This document shows positions 8,470 through 16,068 of a stretch of 64,000 nt of DNA, in pieces. The notes beneath the pieces were generated by a model, which had not been told where the DNA came from, did not search any database, and saw only the letters and a list, made by a program, of their open reading frames with translations. Position numbers and translations under genes: made by a program. Origin of the DNA: Micromonospora luteifusca (GTDB lineage Bacteria; Actinomycetota; Actinomycetes; Mycobacteriales; Micromonosporaceae); assembly GCF_016907275.1 (NCBI RefSeq), contig NZ_JAFBBP010000001.1, forward strand, positions 4,330,001-4,394,000, in the 5' to 3' direction. Numbering within the stretch: the stretch's first letter is position 1; the number at the start of each line of letters is the position of its first letter.

Positions 8470-9576
8470 ATGGGTGGCTCCCCCCTGCGCATCCTCGTCG
8501 TCGGCGCGGGCATCGCCGGCCTGGCCGTGGCCCGAGCGCTGCGCCTGGCGGGCTTCCGGCCTGACGTCACGGACAAGCTGCCACCGGGGGAGTCCACCGA
8601 AACCGGCCTCTACCTGCCCGGCAATGCCGCCCGCGCGATGCACCGGCTCGGTCTGCACGACCCGGTCCGTCCGCTCGGGCAGGTCATCCACCGCCAGCAC
8701 TTCTTCGACGCCACCGGCGCGCACCTCTGCGAGGTCGACCTCGACACCCTCTGGGCCGGCGTCGGCGAATGTCGGGCGCTACCCCGGGCCGACCTGCACC
8801 GGGTGCTGCTCAGCGGCGCCGGCGGCGCCGTCCGGCACGGCGCCGAGGTCCGCACCCTGGAGTTGCTGCCGGGTGCGGTCGGGGTCACCTTCACCGACGG
8901 CACCACCACCGAGTACGACCTGGTCATCGGCGCCGACGGCCCGCGCTCCTCGGTCCGCGCCCTCGCCGCGCTCGGCGGGCCGCCCCGCCCGGTCGGTCAG
9001 GTGGTCTACCGGGCGGTGCTGCGCGACGGCCCACCGGTCACCGAGTGGACCGCCCTGCTCGGCCAGCGCTCCGGGTTCCTGATGGTGCCGATCGGCGCCG
9101 GGCGGCTGCACCTCTACGCCGACGAGGCCGGCACCGAAGCACCCGTCGACCCGCTGGCCCGGCTACGCGAACTCTTCGCCGACTACCGCGGCCCGGTGCC
9201 CGAGGTGCTGGCGGCCCTCGACGGGGTGCACGTCGGGATCACCGACGAGGTGGAGTTGGGCCGCTGGTACCGGGGCAGGGTGCTGCTGGTCGGCGACGCC
9301 GCGCACGCCACCGCGCCCACGCTGTCCCAGGGCGCGGCGATGGCACTGGAGGACGCCGTGGTTCTCGCCGAATCGCTCTGCGCCGGCAGCAGTGTGGAGG
9401 CCGCTCTGGTGGCGTACGAGAGTCGTCGCCGTCCGCGTACCCGATGGGTGCGGGACCGGACCCGGGACCGCAACCGGACCAGGGACGTGCCGCCGGCGCT
9501 GCGCGACCCGGTGCTGCGCGGACGCGGCGGCCGGATCTTCGGGGAGCACTACCGGCTCCTGCTCGGCCCGCTGTAG
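8470..9576 (+). CDS. FAD-dependent aromatic-type monooxygenase
   Basis: 368 residues from ATG 8470, with GGAGGC upstream. It is a group A flavoprotein hydroxylase (PHBH fold). Seen: the Rossmann FAD motif ILVVGAGIAGLAVARAL at about residues 8-24, DLVIGADGPRSSVR (the DG motif), and the second FAD motif RVLLVGDAAHATAP. Length is normal for the family. Such enzymes use NAD(P)H and O2 to hydroxylate or epoxidise small molecules; the substrate is not predictable here. The gene stands alone, with a secreted cellulase divergent upstream and the oxidase subunit downstream. Confidence 0.85.
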   Translation: MGGSPLRILVVGAGIAGLAVARALRLAGFRPDVTDKLPPGESTETGLYLPGNAARAMHRLGLHDPVRPLGQVIHRQHFFDATGAHLCEVDLDTLWAGVGECRALPRADLHRVLLSGAGGAVRHGAEVRTLELLPGAVGVTFTDGTTTEYDLVIGADGPRSSVRALAALGGPPRPVGQVVYRAVLRDGPPVTEWTALLGQRSGFLMVPIGAGRLHLYADEAGTEAPVDPLARLRELFADYRGPVPEVLAALDGVHVGITDEVELGRWYRGRVLLVGDAAHATAPTLSQGAAMALEDAVVLAESLCAGSSVEAALVAYESRRRPRTRWVRDRTRDRNRTRDVPPALRDPVLRGRGGRIFGEHYRLLLGPL

Positions 9577-9706
9577 CCCCGTTGTAGATCGTGTCACGCC
9601 ACCCCACGCGGCGCTGCGACCTGCCGGGGACTATCCTCCTTGCGGATGACGGCCCGCCGATAACCAGCGTGTGCCGAGCGGGACAACCGAGAACCGGAGG
9701 CCACTC

Positions 9707-11464
9707 GTGACCACCGTCGCACCCAAGCCGGTCGTGACCCGGCCCTGGCCGGTCCGGGAGCCGGTCAAGGGGTCGGCCATCGCGCGGCTGCTGCGAACCA
9801 CGGACGCGAAGCAAATCGGGATCATGTACATGGTCACCGCGTTCGCGTTCTTCATGATCGGTGGCCTGATGGCCCTGATCATGCGTGCTGAGCTGGCCCG
9901 ACCCGGGCTGCAGTTCCTGTCGCCGGAGCAGTACAACCAGCTCTTCACGATGCACGGCACGATCATGTTGCTGTTCTTCGCGACGCCGATCGTGTTCGCC
10001 TTCGCGAACTACATCGTGCCGATCCAGATCGGCGCGCCCGACGTTTCCTTCCCCCGCCTGAACAGCTTCGCCTACTGGCTGTATCTGTTCGGCGGCACGA
10101 TCGCCACCGCCGGTTTCCTCACCCCGGGTGGCGCCGCTGACTTCGGCTGGTTCGCGTACGCGCCGCTGAGCAGCGTCGAGCACTCGCCCGGCGTCGGCGC
10201 CAACATGTGGGTCATGGGTCTGGCCATCTCCGGTCTGGGCACCATCCTCGGCGCGGTGAACATCATCACCACGGTGCTGACCCTGCGCGCGCCCGGCATG
10301 ACCATGTTCCGGATGCCGATCTTCACGTGGAACATCCTGGTCACCAGCCTTCTGGTGATCCTGGTCTTCCCGCTGCTGGCCGCGGCGCTCTTCGCGCTCG
10401 CCGCGGACCGGATCCTCGGCTCCCACGTGTACGACCCGGCAACCGGTGGGCCGATGCTCTGGCAACACCTGTTCTGGTTCTTCGGGCATCCCGAGGTCTA
10501 CATCGTCGCGCTGCCGTTCTTCGGCATCATCAGCGAGATCATCCCGGTCTTCTCCCGCAAGCCGATCTTCGGCTACAAGGGTCTGGTCGCCGCGACCGTC
10601 GCGATCGCCGCGCTCTCCATGAGCGTCTGGGCGCACCACATGTTCGCCACCGGCCAGGTGCTGCTGCCGTTCTTCAGCTTCCTCAGCTACCTGATCGCAG
10701 TGCCGACCGGTATGAAGTTCTTCAACTGGATCGGCACGATGTGGCGGGGCCAGATCAGCTTCGAGACTCCCATGCTCTGGGCGGTCGGCTTCCTGGTCAC
10801 CTTCCTCTTCGGTGGTCTCACCGGTGTGCTGCTGGCCAGCCCGCCGATCGACTTCCACGTGTCGGACTCGTACTTCGTCGTGGCGCACTTCCACTACGTG
10901 CTCTTCGGCACGATCGTGTTCGCGGTCTTCGCCGGCATCTACTTCTGGTTCCCGAAGATGTTCGGCCGGATGCTCGACGAGCGCCTGGGCAAGGTGCACT
11001 TCTGGCTCACCATGATCGGTTTCCACACCACGTTCCTGGTGCAGCACTGGCTCGGCAACGAGGGCATGCCCCGCCGGTACGCCGACTACCTGCCCAGCGA
11101 CGGCTTCACCACGCTGAACACGATCTCCACGATCGGCGCGTTCATCACCGGTATCTCCACGCTGCCGTTCATCTACAACTGCTGGAAGTCGTACAAGACC
11201 GGCCCCGTGGTCGAGGTCAACGACCCCTGGGGTCACGGCAACTCGCTGGAGTGGGCGACGAGCAGCCCGCCGCCGCTGCGCAACTTCGACCGGATGCCCC
11301 GCATCCGCTCCGAGCGGCCGGCGTTCGACGCGAAGTTCCCGGAGCTGGCCGCAGGCCAGACCCTGGCCGGCCCGCCGGAGGGCGGCGCCAAGCCGCTCAC
11401 CAGGGAGTCGGACGGCGGGGCCAGCTACCGCGAGGACGTCGCAAGCGACATCGATCGGCACTGA
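9707..11464 (+). CDS. ctaD: Cytochrome c oxidase subunit I (aa3 type)
   Basis: 585 residues with about 12 membrane helices. It carries heme a, heme a3 and CuB and reduces O2 to water at the end of the respiratory chain. Ligands seen: FTMHGTIM (heme a), FFGHPEVY (CuB His and the cross-linked Tyr), WAHHMF (two CuB His) and AHFHYVL (heme a3 and heme a). GTG start at 9707 preceded by GGAGG. The remaining oxidase genes (ctaC, ctaE, qcrCAB) are not next to it, so it is an orphan or second copy. A terminator hairpin follows at 11478. Confidence 0.95.
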   Translation: MTTVAPKPVVTRPWPVREPVKGSAIARLLRTTDAKQIGIMYMVTAFAFFMIGGLMALIMRAELARPGLQFLSPEQYNQLFTMHGTIMLLFFATPIVFAFANYIVPIQIGAPDVSFPRLNSFAYWLYLFGGTIATAGFLTPGGAADFGWFAYAPLSSVEHSPGVGANMWVMGLAISGLGTILGAVNIITTVLTLRAPGMTMFRMPIFTWNILVTSLLVILVFPLLAAALFALAADRILGSHVYDPATGGPMLWQHLFWFFGHPEVYIVALPFFGIISEIIPVFSRKPIFGYKGLVAATVAIAALSMSVWAHHMFATGQVLLPFFSFLSYLIAVPTGMKFFNWIGTMWRGQISFETPMLWAVGFLVTFLFGGLTGVLLASPPIDFHVSDSYFVVAHFHYVLFGTIVFAVFAGIYFWFPKMFGRMLDERLGKVHFWLTMIGFHTTFLVQHWLGNEGMPRRYADYLPSDGFTTLNTISTIGAFITGISTLPFIYNCWKSYKTGPVVEVNDPWGHGNSLEWATSSPPPLRNFDRMPRIRSERPAFDAKFPELAAGQTLAGPPEGGAKPLTRESDGGASYREDVASDIDRH

Positions 11465-11477
11465 CGCTCAGCTGTAC

Positions 11478-11518
11478 GACGGGCGCCGCCCCCGGGACCT
11501 CCGGGAGCGGCGCCCGTC
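11478..11518 (+). terminator. Terminator hairpin after ctaD
   Basis: A 12-bp perfect stem (11478-11489 with 11507-11518) continues after a mismatch into 5 more pairs and a 5-base loop, starting 14 bases after the ctaD stop. Confidence 0.7.
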
Positions 11519-11728
11519 GCCGTGTGCGGCCCAGGCCATGCGTTGCCCGCCGCCGTGTGTAGTCCGGGCCATGCGGCGCCCACCGCCATGTCTGGCTCGT
11601 CGCCGTGTCCGGTCCGTCGCCCGTCAGGTTCGGCCTCGGCCGGGCGCGGTGCCGGCCGAGGCTGGCTCAATCCATCCTGCGCCGTGCCGGGCCTCGCATC
11701 GCGCGTCTCGGCCTCGCATCGCACGGCT

Positions 11729-11851
11729 CGGCTCGGTTCGGCCTGCCCGGCTCGCTTCGGCCTGCCCGGCTCGGTTCGGCCTGCCCGGCTCGGTTCGGCC
11801 TGCCCGGCTCGGTTCGGCCTGCCCGGCTCGGTTCGGCCTGCCCGGCTCGGG
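11729..11851. repeat. 19-bp tandem repeat array, about 6.5 units
   Basis: Unit CGGCTCGGTTCGGCCTGCC, starting at 11729, 11748, 11767, 11786, 11805 and 11824, then a partial copy. Only the second unit has a base change, so the array is recent or kept uniform. Looser copies of the same words lead up to it from about 11690. Confidence 0.95.
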
Positions 11852-11985
11852 CTCACCTGGCGCGGCGCGCCTGGCGCGGCGCGACCCGACCCGACCTTGC
11901 TTGCATGGTGCGGCGTTGTATCGCTCGGTGCGCGTGGCCTTGCACGAGGCGGTCCGGTCTTGCGCGACTGACCCCAAGCGGTGTT

Positions 11986-12045
11986 CCTGGTGAGCGGTAT
12001 ACCTGTGTGTCATATTTATGACCCAGAGGTATACCGCTCACCAGG
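11986..12045. repeat. Long inverted repeat, copy 1 of a 50-bp dispersed element
   Basis: Perfect 19-base arms at 11986-12004 and 12027-12045 enclose a 22-base AT-rich centre that itself holds GTCATA TT TATGAC. The core 50 bases (11991-12040) align without gaps to 48990-49039. AT content is far above its surroundings. It lies between convergent genes. Confidence 0.9.
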
Positions 12046-12150
12046 GTGCATGCCGACTGGGGGCGGACCGGTCGGCGCTGAGCATCCACGGCACAGCAAC
12101 GTCTTCGATCGCGTCACCGTGGTCACCGTGGCCGGCCTCGACTACCCCCG

Positions 12151-12290
12151 CTGCCCGGCGGCTTCGGCCACCCCGCTGCCCGGCGGCTTCGGCCACCCCG
12201 CTGCCCGGCGGCTTGGGCCACCCCGCTGCCCGGCGGCTTGGGCCACCCCGCTGCCCGGCGGCTTGGGCCACCCCGCTGCCCGGCGGCCCC
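12151..12290. repeat. 25-bp tandem repeat array, 5.6 units
   Basis: Units begin at 12151, 12176, 12201, 12226 and 12251, with a partial copy at 12276. Each begins CTGCCCGGCGGCTT and ends GGCCACCCCG. The first two units differ from the next three at one base (C or G after CTT), showing stepwise duplication. Confidence 0.95.
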
Positions 12291-12498
12291 GGCCGCCTGA
12301 CTGCCCGGCCAACTGGCGTGTCAAGGCGCGCTGATCATCGCGCGCGGTGGCGAGATGATCTTCGCGCTTATCGGAGACGCGGTCCGGGAGTCTGCCCAGG
12401 CTGGCCTGCCCGCCCCGCCCCCGTCCTGCCTCCGTCCCGCCTCTGCCCCGCCTCCGCCCTGGCTGGTCCGTGCCGACCTCGGGCAGAGCGGTCTGCCC

Positions 12499-13719
12499 TT
12501 AGCGGGCAGCGGGGGTGAGATCCGCCTCGACGGGCGGGGACAGAGGTGGTGCTGCTGCATTGCGGCGGCGGCGTAGCTCGATCGGAAGCACCACGAGGGT
12601 GACCAGCGCGCCGAGCGCGCCGGTGACCACGAAGCCCCAGAGCGGTGCGCTGGCGTCGATGACCGCGCCGGCGAGCGGTGCGCCGACCGCGATGCCGACG
12701 GTGACCGCCGAACCGTGCAGGCCCATCGCCTCACCGCGTACCTCGGCCGGAACCAGGCGGCTGACCGCGTCGGAGGAGGCCGCGATGGTCGGCGCGCAGA
12801 GCGCGCCGGCCGGGATCAGCGCGAGGCACAGCAGCCACCAGTGCGCACCGCCCAACCCGACCGGGATGGTGCACAGGGCGAGTGCGGCGGTCAGCGTCAG
12901 TGGAGAGAACGAGCGGTGGACGGCCCCGTAGGCGAACCCGCCGGCCAGCGAGGCTACCGCCCAGATGGCCAGCACCGCGCCGGTCCAACCGACCTCGTCA
13001 CTGGCCCGCAGCACGGCGACCACCGCTACGTCGGTGCCGCCGAGCACCAGGGTCGCTGCGGCGCTGAGCGCCAGCACGGCGAACAGTCGTGGTGTCAGCC
13101 ACTCGCGGTGAGGCACCTGGCGTTGCGGGCCGGCATGCTCGGCGGCACCGCGGATCGGCGGGTTGACCACCCACAACGCGATCCCGGCCGCGACGATGCC
13201 GCCGCCGACGAGGTACATGGTGGTCTGCGCGGAGATCGCGGTGACCAGGGCCACTGCCAACGCCGGGCCGATCATGAAGGACAGCTCCACCGACATCGAG
13301 TCCAGCGCGTACGCCGGGCGGCGTTGGTCCTCCGGAGCCAGCGCCGCGATCGACTGACGGACCACAGAGAAGATGGGCAGGGCCAGAGAGCCAGCCACGA
13401 AGGCGGCCGGTAGCAGCAGGGAGTATTGCAGTGAGGGAGCGGTGGCCCAGAAGATCGCCTCGGCGATGCCGGTGAGGACCAGGACGGGACGTAGGCCCCG
13501 CCGGTCCACCAGTCGGCCCAGGACCGGTCCGCCGATCGCCGCGCCCACGGTGCTGGCCGCGCCGACCAGGCCAGCGGCCCCGTAGCCTCGATCAAGGTCG
13601 AACACCACGTGGAAGGTCAGCGTCACCCCGGTCGCGGTGAGCGGAATGCGGGCGAGGACGGCGACCAGCAACAGCGACCGCAGGCCGGGCAGGGCGAGCG
13701 CCTGCCGGTAAGGCTTCAT
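12499..13719 (-). CDS. MFS transporter
   Basis: 406 residues, about 12 hydrophobic helices, a major facilitator of the small-molecule exporter type. Seen: LGRLVDRRGLRPVLVLTG (the loop 2-3 signature), and DQRRPAYALDSMSVELSFMIGP, typical of actinobacterial drug-efflux-like members. It would sit in the cytoplasmic membrane and move a solute with proton exchange; the substrate is unknown. ATG 13719 is used; a GTG two codons earlier (13725) is an alternative, with GGAGG further upstream. The gene faces ctaD across the repeat-filled spacer, and pncA ends 72 bases upstream on the same strand. Confidence 0.82.
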   Translation of the reverse strand: MKPYRQALALPGLRSLLLVAVLARIPLTATGVTLTFHVVFDLDRGYGAAGLVGAASTVGAAIGGPVLGRLVDRRGLRPVLVLTGIAEAIFWATAPSLQYSLLLPAAFVAGSLALPIFSVVRQSIAALAPEDQRRPAYALDSMSVELSFMIGPALAVALVTAISAQTTMYLVGGGIVAAGIALWVVNPPIRGAAEHAGPQRQVPHREWLTPRLFAVLALSAAATLVLGGTDVAVVAVLRASDEVGWTGAVLAIWAVASLAGGFAYGAVHRSFSPLTLTAALALCTIPVGLGGAHWWLLCLALIPAGALCAPTIAASSDAVSRLVPAEVRGEAMGLHGSAVTVGIAVGAPLAGAVIDASAPLWGFVVTGALGALVTLVVLPIELRRRRNAAAPPLSPPVEADLTPAAR

Positions 13720-13791
13720 GTTCACGTGGGTCCGTACCTCCGGCCGACAATCCTCGACTGGCGGCGGCCCGATGACCAACCAATTACGCTC

Positions 13792-14373
13792 TCATGCGGC
13801 CCTGATCACAGGCTGGCCGTGCAGGGTAACCCCAGCGCCGTCCATGGCACGCAGCGCCACATCGGTGGTCGCGGGCGCGACGGCGGCGGTCAGCTCGAGC
13901 AGCACGGTGGTAGTGAAACCCTCTCGGGCGGAGTCCAGCGCGGTTGCCCGGACGCAGTGATCGGTGGCGATGCCGACCACGTCGACCCGGTCCACGTCGT
14001 GCCGGCGCAGCCAGTCGGCCAGGCACTCGCCGTCTTCGGCGTGCCCATCGAACCCGGAGTACGCCGCCGCGTGCTCGCCCTTGTGGAAGATCACCTCGAT
14101 CCGTCCGGTGTCCAGCTCGGGGTGGAACTCCGACCCGGTGGTGCCGACCACACAATGCCGGGGCCAGGACTCCACGAAGTCCGGCGGATCGCCGAAGTGC
14201 GCACCCGGATCGACGTGGTAGTCCTTGGTGGCGACCACGTGCGACCACCGCTCCGGCTCGGAGGCGAGCAGCCGGGAGATGCCCGCGGCCACCCCCGCAC
14301 CGCCGGCGACAGCAAGCGAGCCGCCCTCGCAGAAGTCGTTCTGCACGTCCACGATGATCAGCGCACTGCCCAC
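13792..14373 (-). CDS. pncA: Nicotinamidase
   Basis: 193 residues, isochorismatase-like fold. It hydrolyses nicotinamide to nicotinate for NAD salvage, feeding the phosphoribosyltransferase encoded just upstream. The catalytic triad is visible: Asp in IIVDVQNDF, Lys in IFHKGEH and Cys in GIATDHCVRATA. Metal-binding positions are in DYHVDPGAHFG (Asp, His, His). GTG start at 14373 with AAGGAG upstream. The gap of 392 bases to pncB holds a tandem repeat, so co-transcription is uncertain despite the shared pathway and direction. Confidence 0.92.
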   Translation of the reverse strand: MGSALIIVDVQNDFCEGGSLAVAGGAGVAAGISRLLASEPERWSHVVATKDYHVDPGAHFGDPPDFVESWPRHCVVGTTGSEFHPELDTGRIEVIFHKGEHAAAYSGFDGHAEDGECLADWLRRHDVDRVDVVGIATDHCVRATALDSAREGFTTTVLLELTAAVAPATTDVALRAMDGAGVTLHGQPVIRAA

Positions 14374-14765
14374 CGGAGCGCTCCTTCGGAGTCGGCTTGT
14401 CGTGACCTCGACCGAGCGCGGGCCCGTCGGGTCATGGCAAGACTACGTGCCCGACCGGCGTGGGGTGGACGCCCGCCAGCGACCGGGAGAGCGGTACCGA
14501 GCCGGCCGGGCGGCGGCTGGGCACGCGGCCCCGGCCCCGACCCCGGTCCCGACCCTGGCCCCGGCCCCGGTCCCGACCCTGGCCCCGGCCCCGGTCCCGA
14601 CCCTGGCCCTGGCCCCGGTCCCGACCCTGGCCCTGGCCCCGGTCCCGACCCTGGCCCTGGCCCCGGTCCCGACCCTGGCCCTGGCCCTGGCCCTGGGTCG
14701 GCGGGAGAAGGCTGAGCCTCCGGCTCCTCGCTCGGCGGGGTGCCGGGTAGGCGGGGGTGGGACTG
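14374..14765. other. Gene-free spacer between pncB and pncA
   Basis: 392 bases, mostly filled by the 24-bp array at 14528-14696. The pncA RBS is at its left edge. Long proline/glycine-rich frames run through it only because 24 is a multiple of three; none has an RBS or a recognisable product. Confidence 0.6.
14528..14696. repeat. 24-bp tandem repeat array, about 6-7 units
   Basis: GGTCCCGACCCTGGCC recurs every 24 bases at 14545, 14569, 14593, 14617, 14641 and 14665. Units from 14593 onward carry CCTGGCCCC where earlier ones carry CCCGGCCCC. It is C-rich on the plus strand and G-rich on the transcribed-side minus strand, with many GGG runs. Confidence 0.93.
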
Positions 14766-16052
14766 TCAGTCGGCGGGTACGACGGTGACCGGCACGGCCG
14801 GGTCGCCGGCCGAGAGCTTCAGCCCCTCCCACGGAATGGAGATCAGGCATTCGCGTAGGTGCTCCCGCGACTCGTCGAGGGTGGGCAGCGAGACCGGCTC
14901 GCCGGCGACCACGAAAGAGTGCTGGAGCATGCGGTCGTTGGGCTGCCGGTCCGGTACGCCCTGCGGGACGATGATCTCCTCGGTCGCGGTGCCGGTCGGC
15001 TTGTGCCGGCGGACCGCGACCTTCCGGCCGCCGATGGTCGCCTTCTGCTCGGAGCGCTTCACCACCGGCCGTCCCTCGACCTCGACGAGCTTGTAGACCA
15101 GCCCGGCGGTCGGTGCTCCGGAGCCGGTGACCACGGCCGTGCCGGCGCCGTACATGTCCACGGGTTCGGCGGCCAGTGCGGCGATCGCGTACTCGTCCAG
15201 ATCGCCGGAAACGATGATCTTGGTCTCGGTGGCGCCCAGCGAGTCGAGCAGCTCCCGAGACTGCTGGGCGATCACCGCCAGGTCGCCCGAGTCGATCCGA
15301 ACCGCCCGCAGCTCCGGCCCGGCCACCGCGATCGCGTTGCGGATGCCCTGGCTGATGTCGTACGTGTCGACCAGCAGCGTCGTGTCCTTGCCCAGCGTGG
15401 CGACCTGTGACGCGAACGCCGCCCGCTCGTCGTCGTGCAGCAGGGTGAACGCGTGCGCCGCCGTGCCCGCCGTCGGGATGCCGTAGCGTGCACCGGCGGC
15501 GAGGTTGGACGTGAACCGGAAGCCGGCCAGGTACGCGGCTCGCGCCGCAGCCACCGCCGCCTCCTCGTGCGCCCGACGCGACCCCATCTCGATCAGCGCC
15601 CGACCCCGCGCGGCGGTCACCATCCGCGCCGCCGCCGCGGCCACCGCACTGTCGTGATTGAGGACGGAGAGCGCCAGCGTCTCCAGCACCACACACTCGG
15701 CGAAACCGCCGGAAACGGTCAGGATCGGTGAACCGGGAAAGAACAGCTCACCCTCGGCGTACCCGTCGATGTCGCCGGTGAAGCGGTAGTCCGTGAGCCA
15801 GGCCGCCGCCGTTTCGTCGACCACCCCGGTGCGGAGCAGAAAGTCGACCTCCGCGGGGTCGAACCGGAAGTTGCGGATCAGCTCGATCAGCCGGGCCGTG
15901 CCGGCGACCACGCCGTACCGGCGGCCGCTCGGCAGCCGGCGGCTGAACACCTCGAAGACACACCGGCGGTCGGCGGTGCCGTCCTTCAGTGCCGCGCTGA
16001 CCATGGTCAGCTCGTAGTGGTCGGTCAGCAGCGCGGGGTGGTTGATGCTCAC
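14766..16052 (-). CDS. pncB: Nicotinate phosphoribosyltransferase
   Basis: 428 residues. It condenses nicotinate with PRPP to form nicotinate mononucleotide, with ATP stimulation. Seen: LLTDHYELTMVSAAL at the N-terminus, EVFSRRLPSGRRYGVVAG, LIEMGSRRAHEEAA, and the phosphoribosyl-binding strand VRIDSGDLA. Its product pathway links it to pncA downstream. No Shine-Dalgarno precedes GTG 16052; instead TAGGCT lies 6 bases before it, so the transcript probably begins at the start codon. Confidence 0.93.
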   Translation of the reverse strand: MSINHPALLTDHYELTMVSAALKDGTADRRCVFEVFSRRLPSGRRYGVVAGTARLIELIRNFRFDPAEVDFLLRTGVVDETAAAWLTDYRFTGDIDGYAEGELFFPGSPILTVSGGFAECVVLETLALSVLNHDSAVAAAAARMVTAARGRALIEMGSRRAHEEAAVAAARAAYLAGFRFTSNLAAGARYGIPTAGTAAHAFTLLHDDERAAFASQVATLGKDTTLLVDTYDISQGIRNAIAVAGPELRAVRIDSGDLAVIAQQSRELLDSLGATETKIIVSGDLDEYAIAALAAEPVDMYGAGTAVVTGSGAPTAGLVYKLVEVEGRPVVKRSEQKATIGGRKVAVRRHKPTGTATEEIIVPQGVPDRQPNDRMLQHSFVVAGEPVSLPTLDESREHLRECLISIPWEGLKLSAGDPAVPVTVVPAD

Positions 16053-16058
16053 CGCCCC

Positions 16059-16064
16059 AGCCTA
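16059..16064 (-). promoter_or_regulatory. -10 box for a leaderless pncB transcript
   Basis: Reads TAGGCT on the minus strand, 6 bases before GTG 16052. The spacing places the transcription start at the start codon. Confidence 0.6.
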
Positions 16065-16068
16065 AGGT

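Larger units (their letters stand above)
11465..12498. other. Gene-free spacer between ctaD and the MFS gene
   Basis: About 1 kb between two convergent genes. All six frames are open in places only because of repeats whose periods (19 and 25) are not multiples of three. No RBS-preceded gene with a recognisable product is seen. It holds the ctaD terminator, a 19-bp tandem array, a 50-bp palindromic element and a 25-bp tandem array. Confidence 0.7.

Noticed and set aside
9239..11461. A 740-codon minus-strand frame opposite ctaD
   Set aside because: Shadow of an unmistakable oxidase gene; sequence rich in Asp, Arg and His, typical of antisense in high-GC DNA.
11522..12013. Several overlapping open frames on both strands rich in Arg, Pro, Ala and Gly
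   Set aside because: They arise from the 19-bp array; the period is not a multiple of three, all frames stay open by composition, there is no RBS and no known domain.
12151..12290. Regular repeats that might be a CRISPR array
   Set aside because: The 25-bp units are directly adjacent, with no unique spacers and no cas genes nearby.
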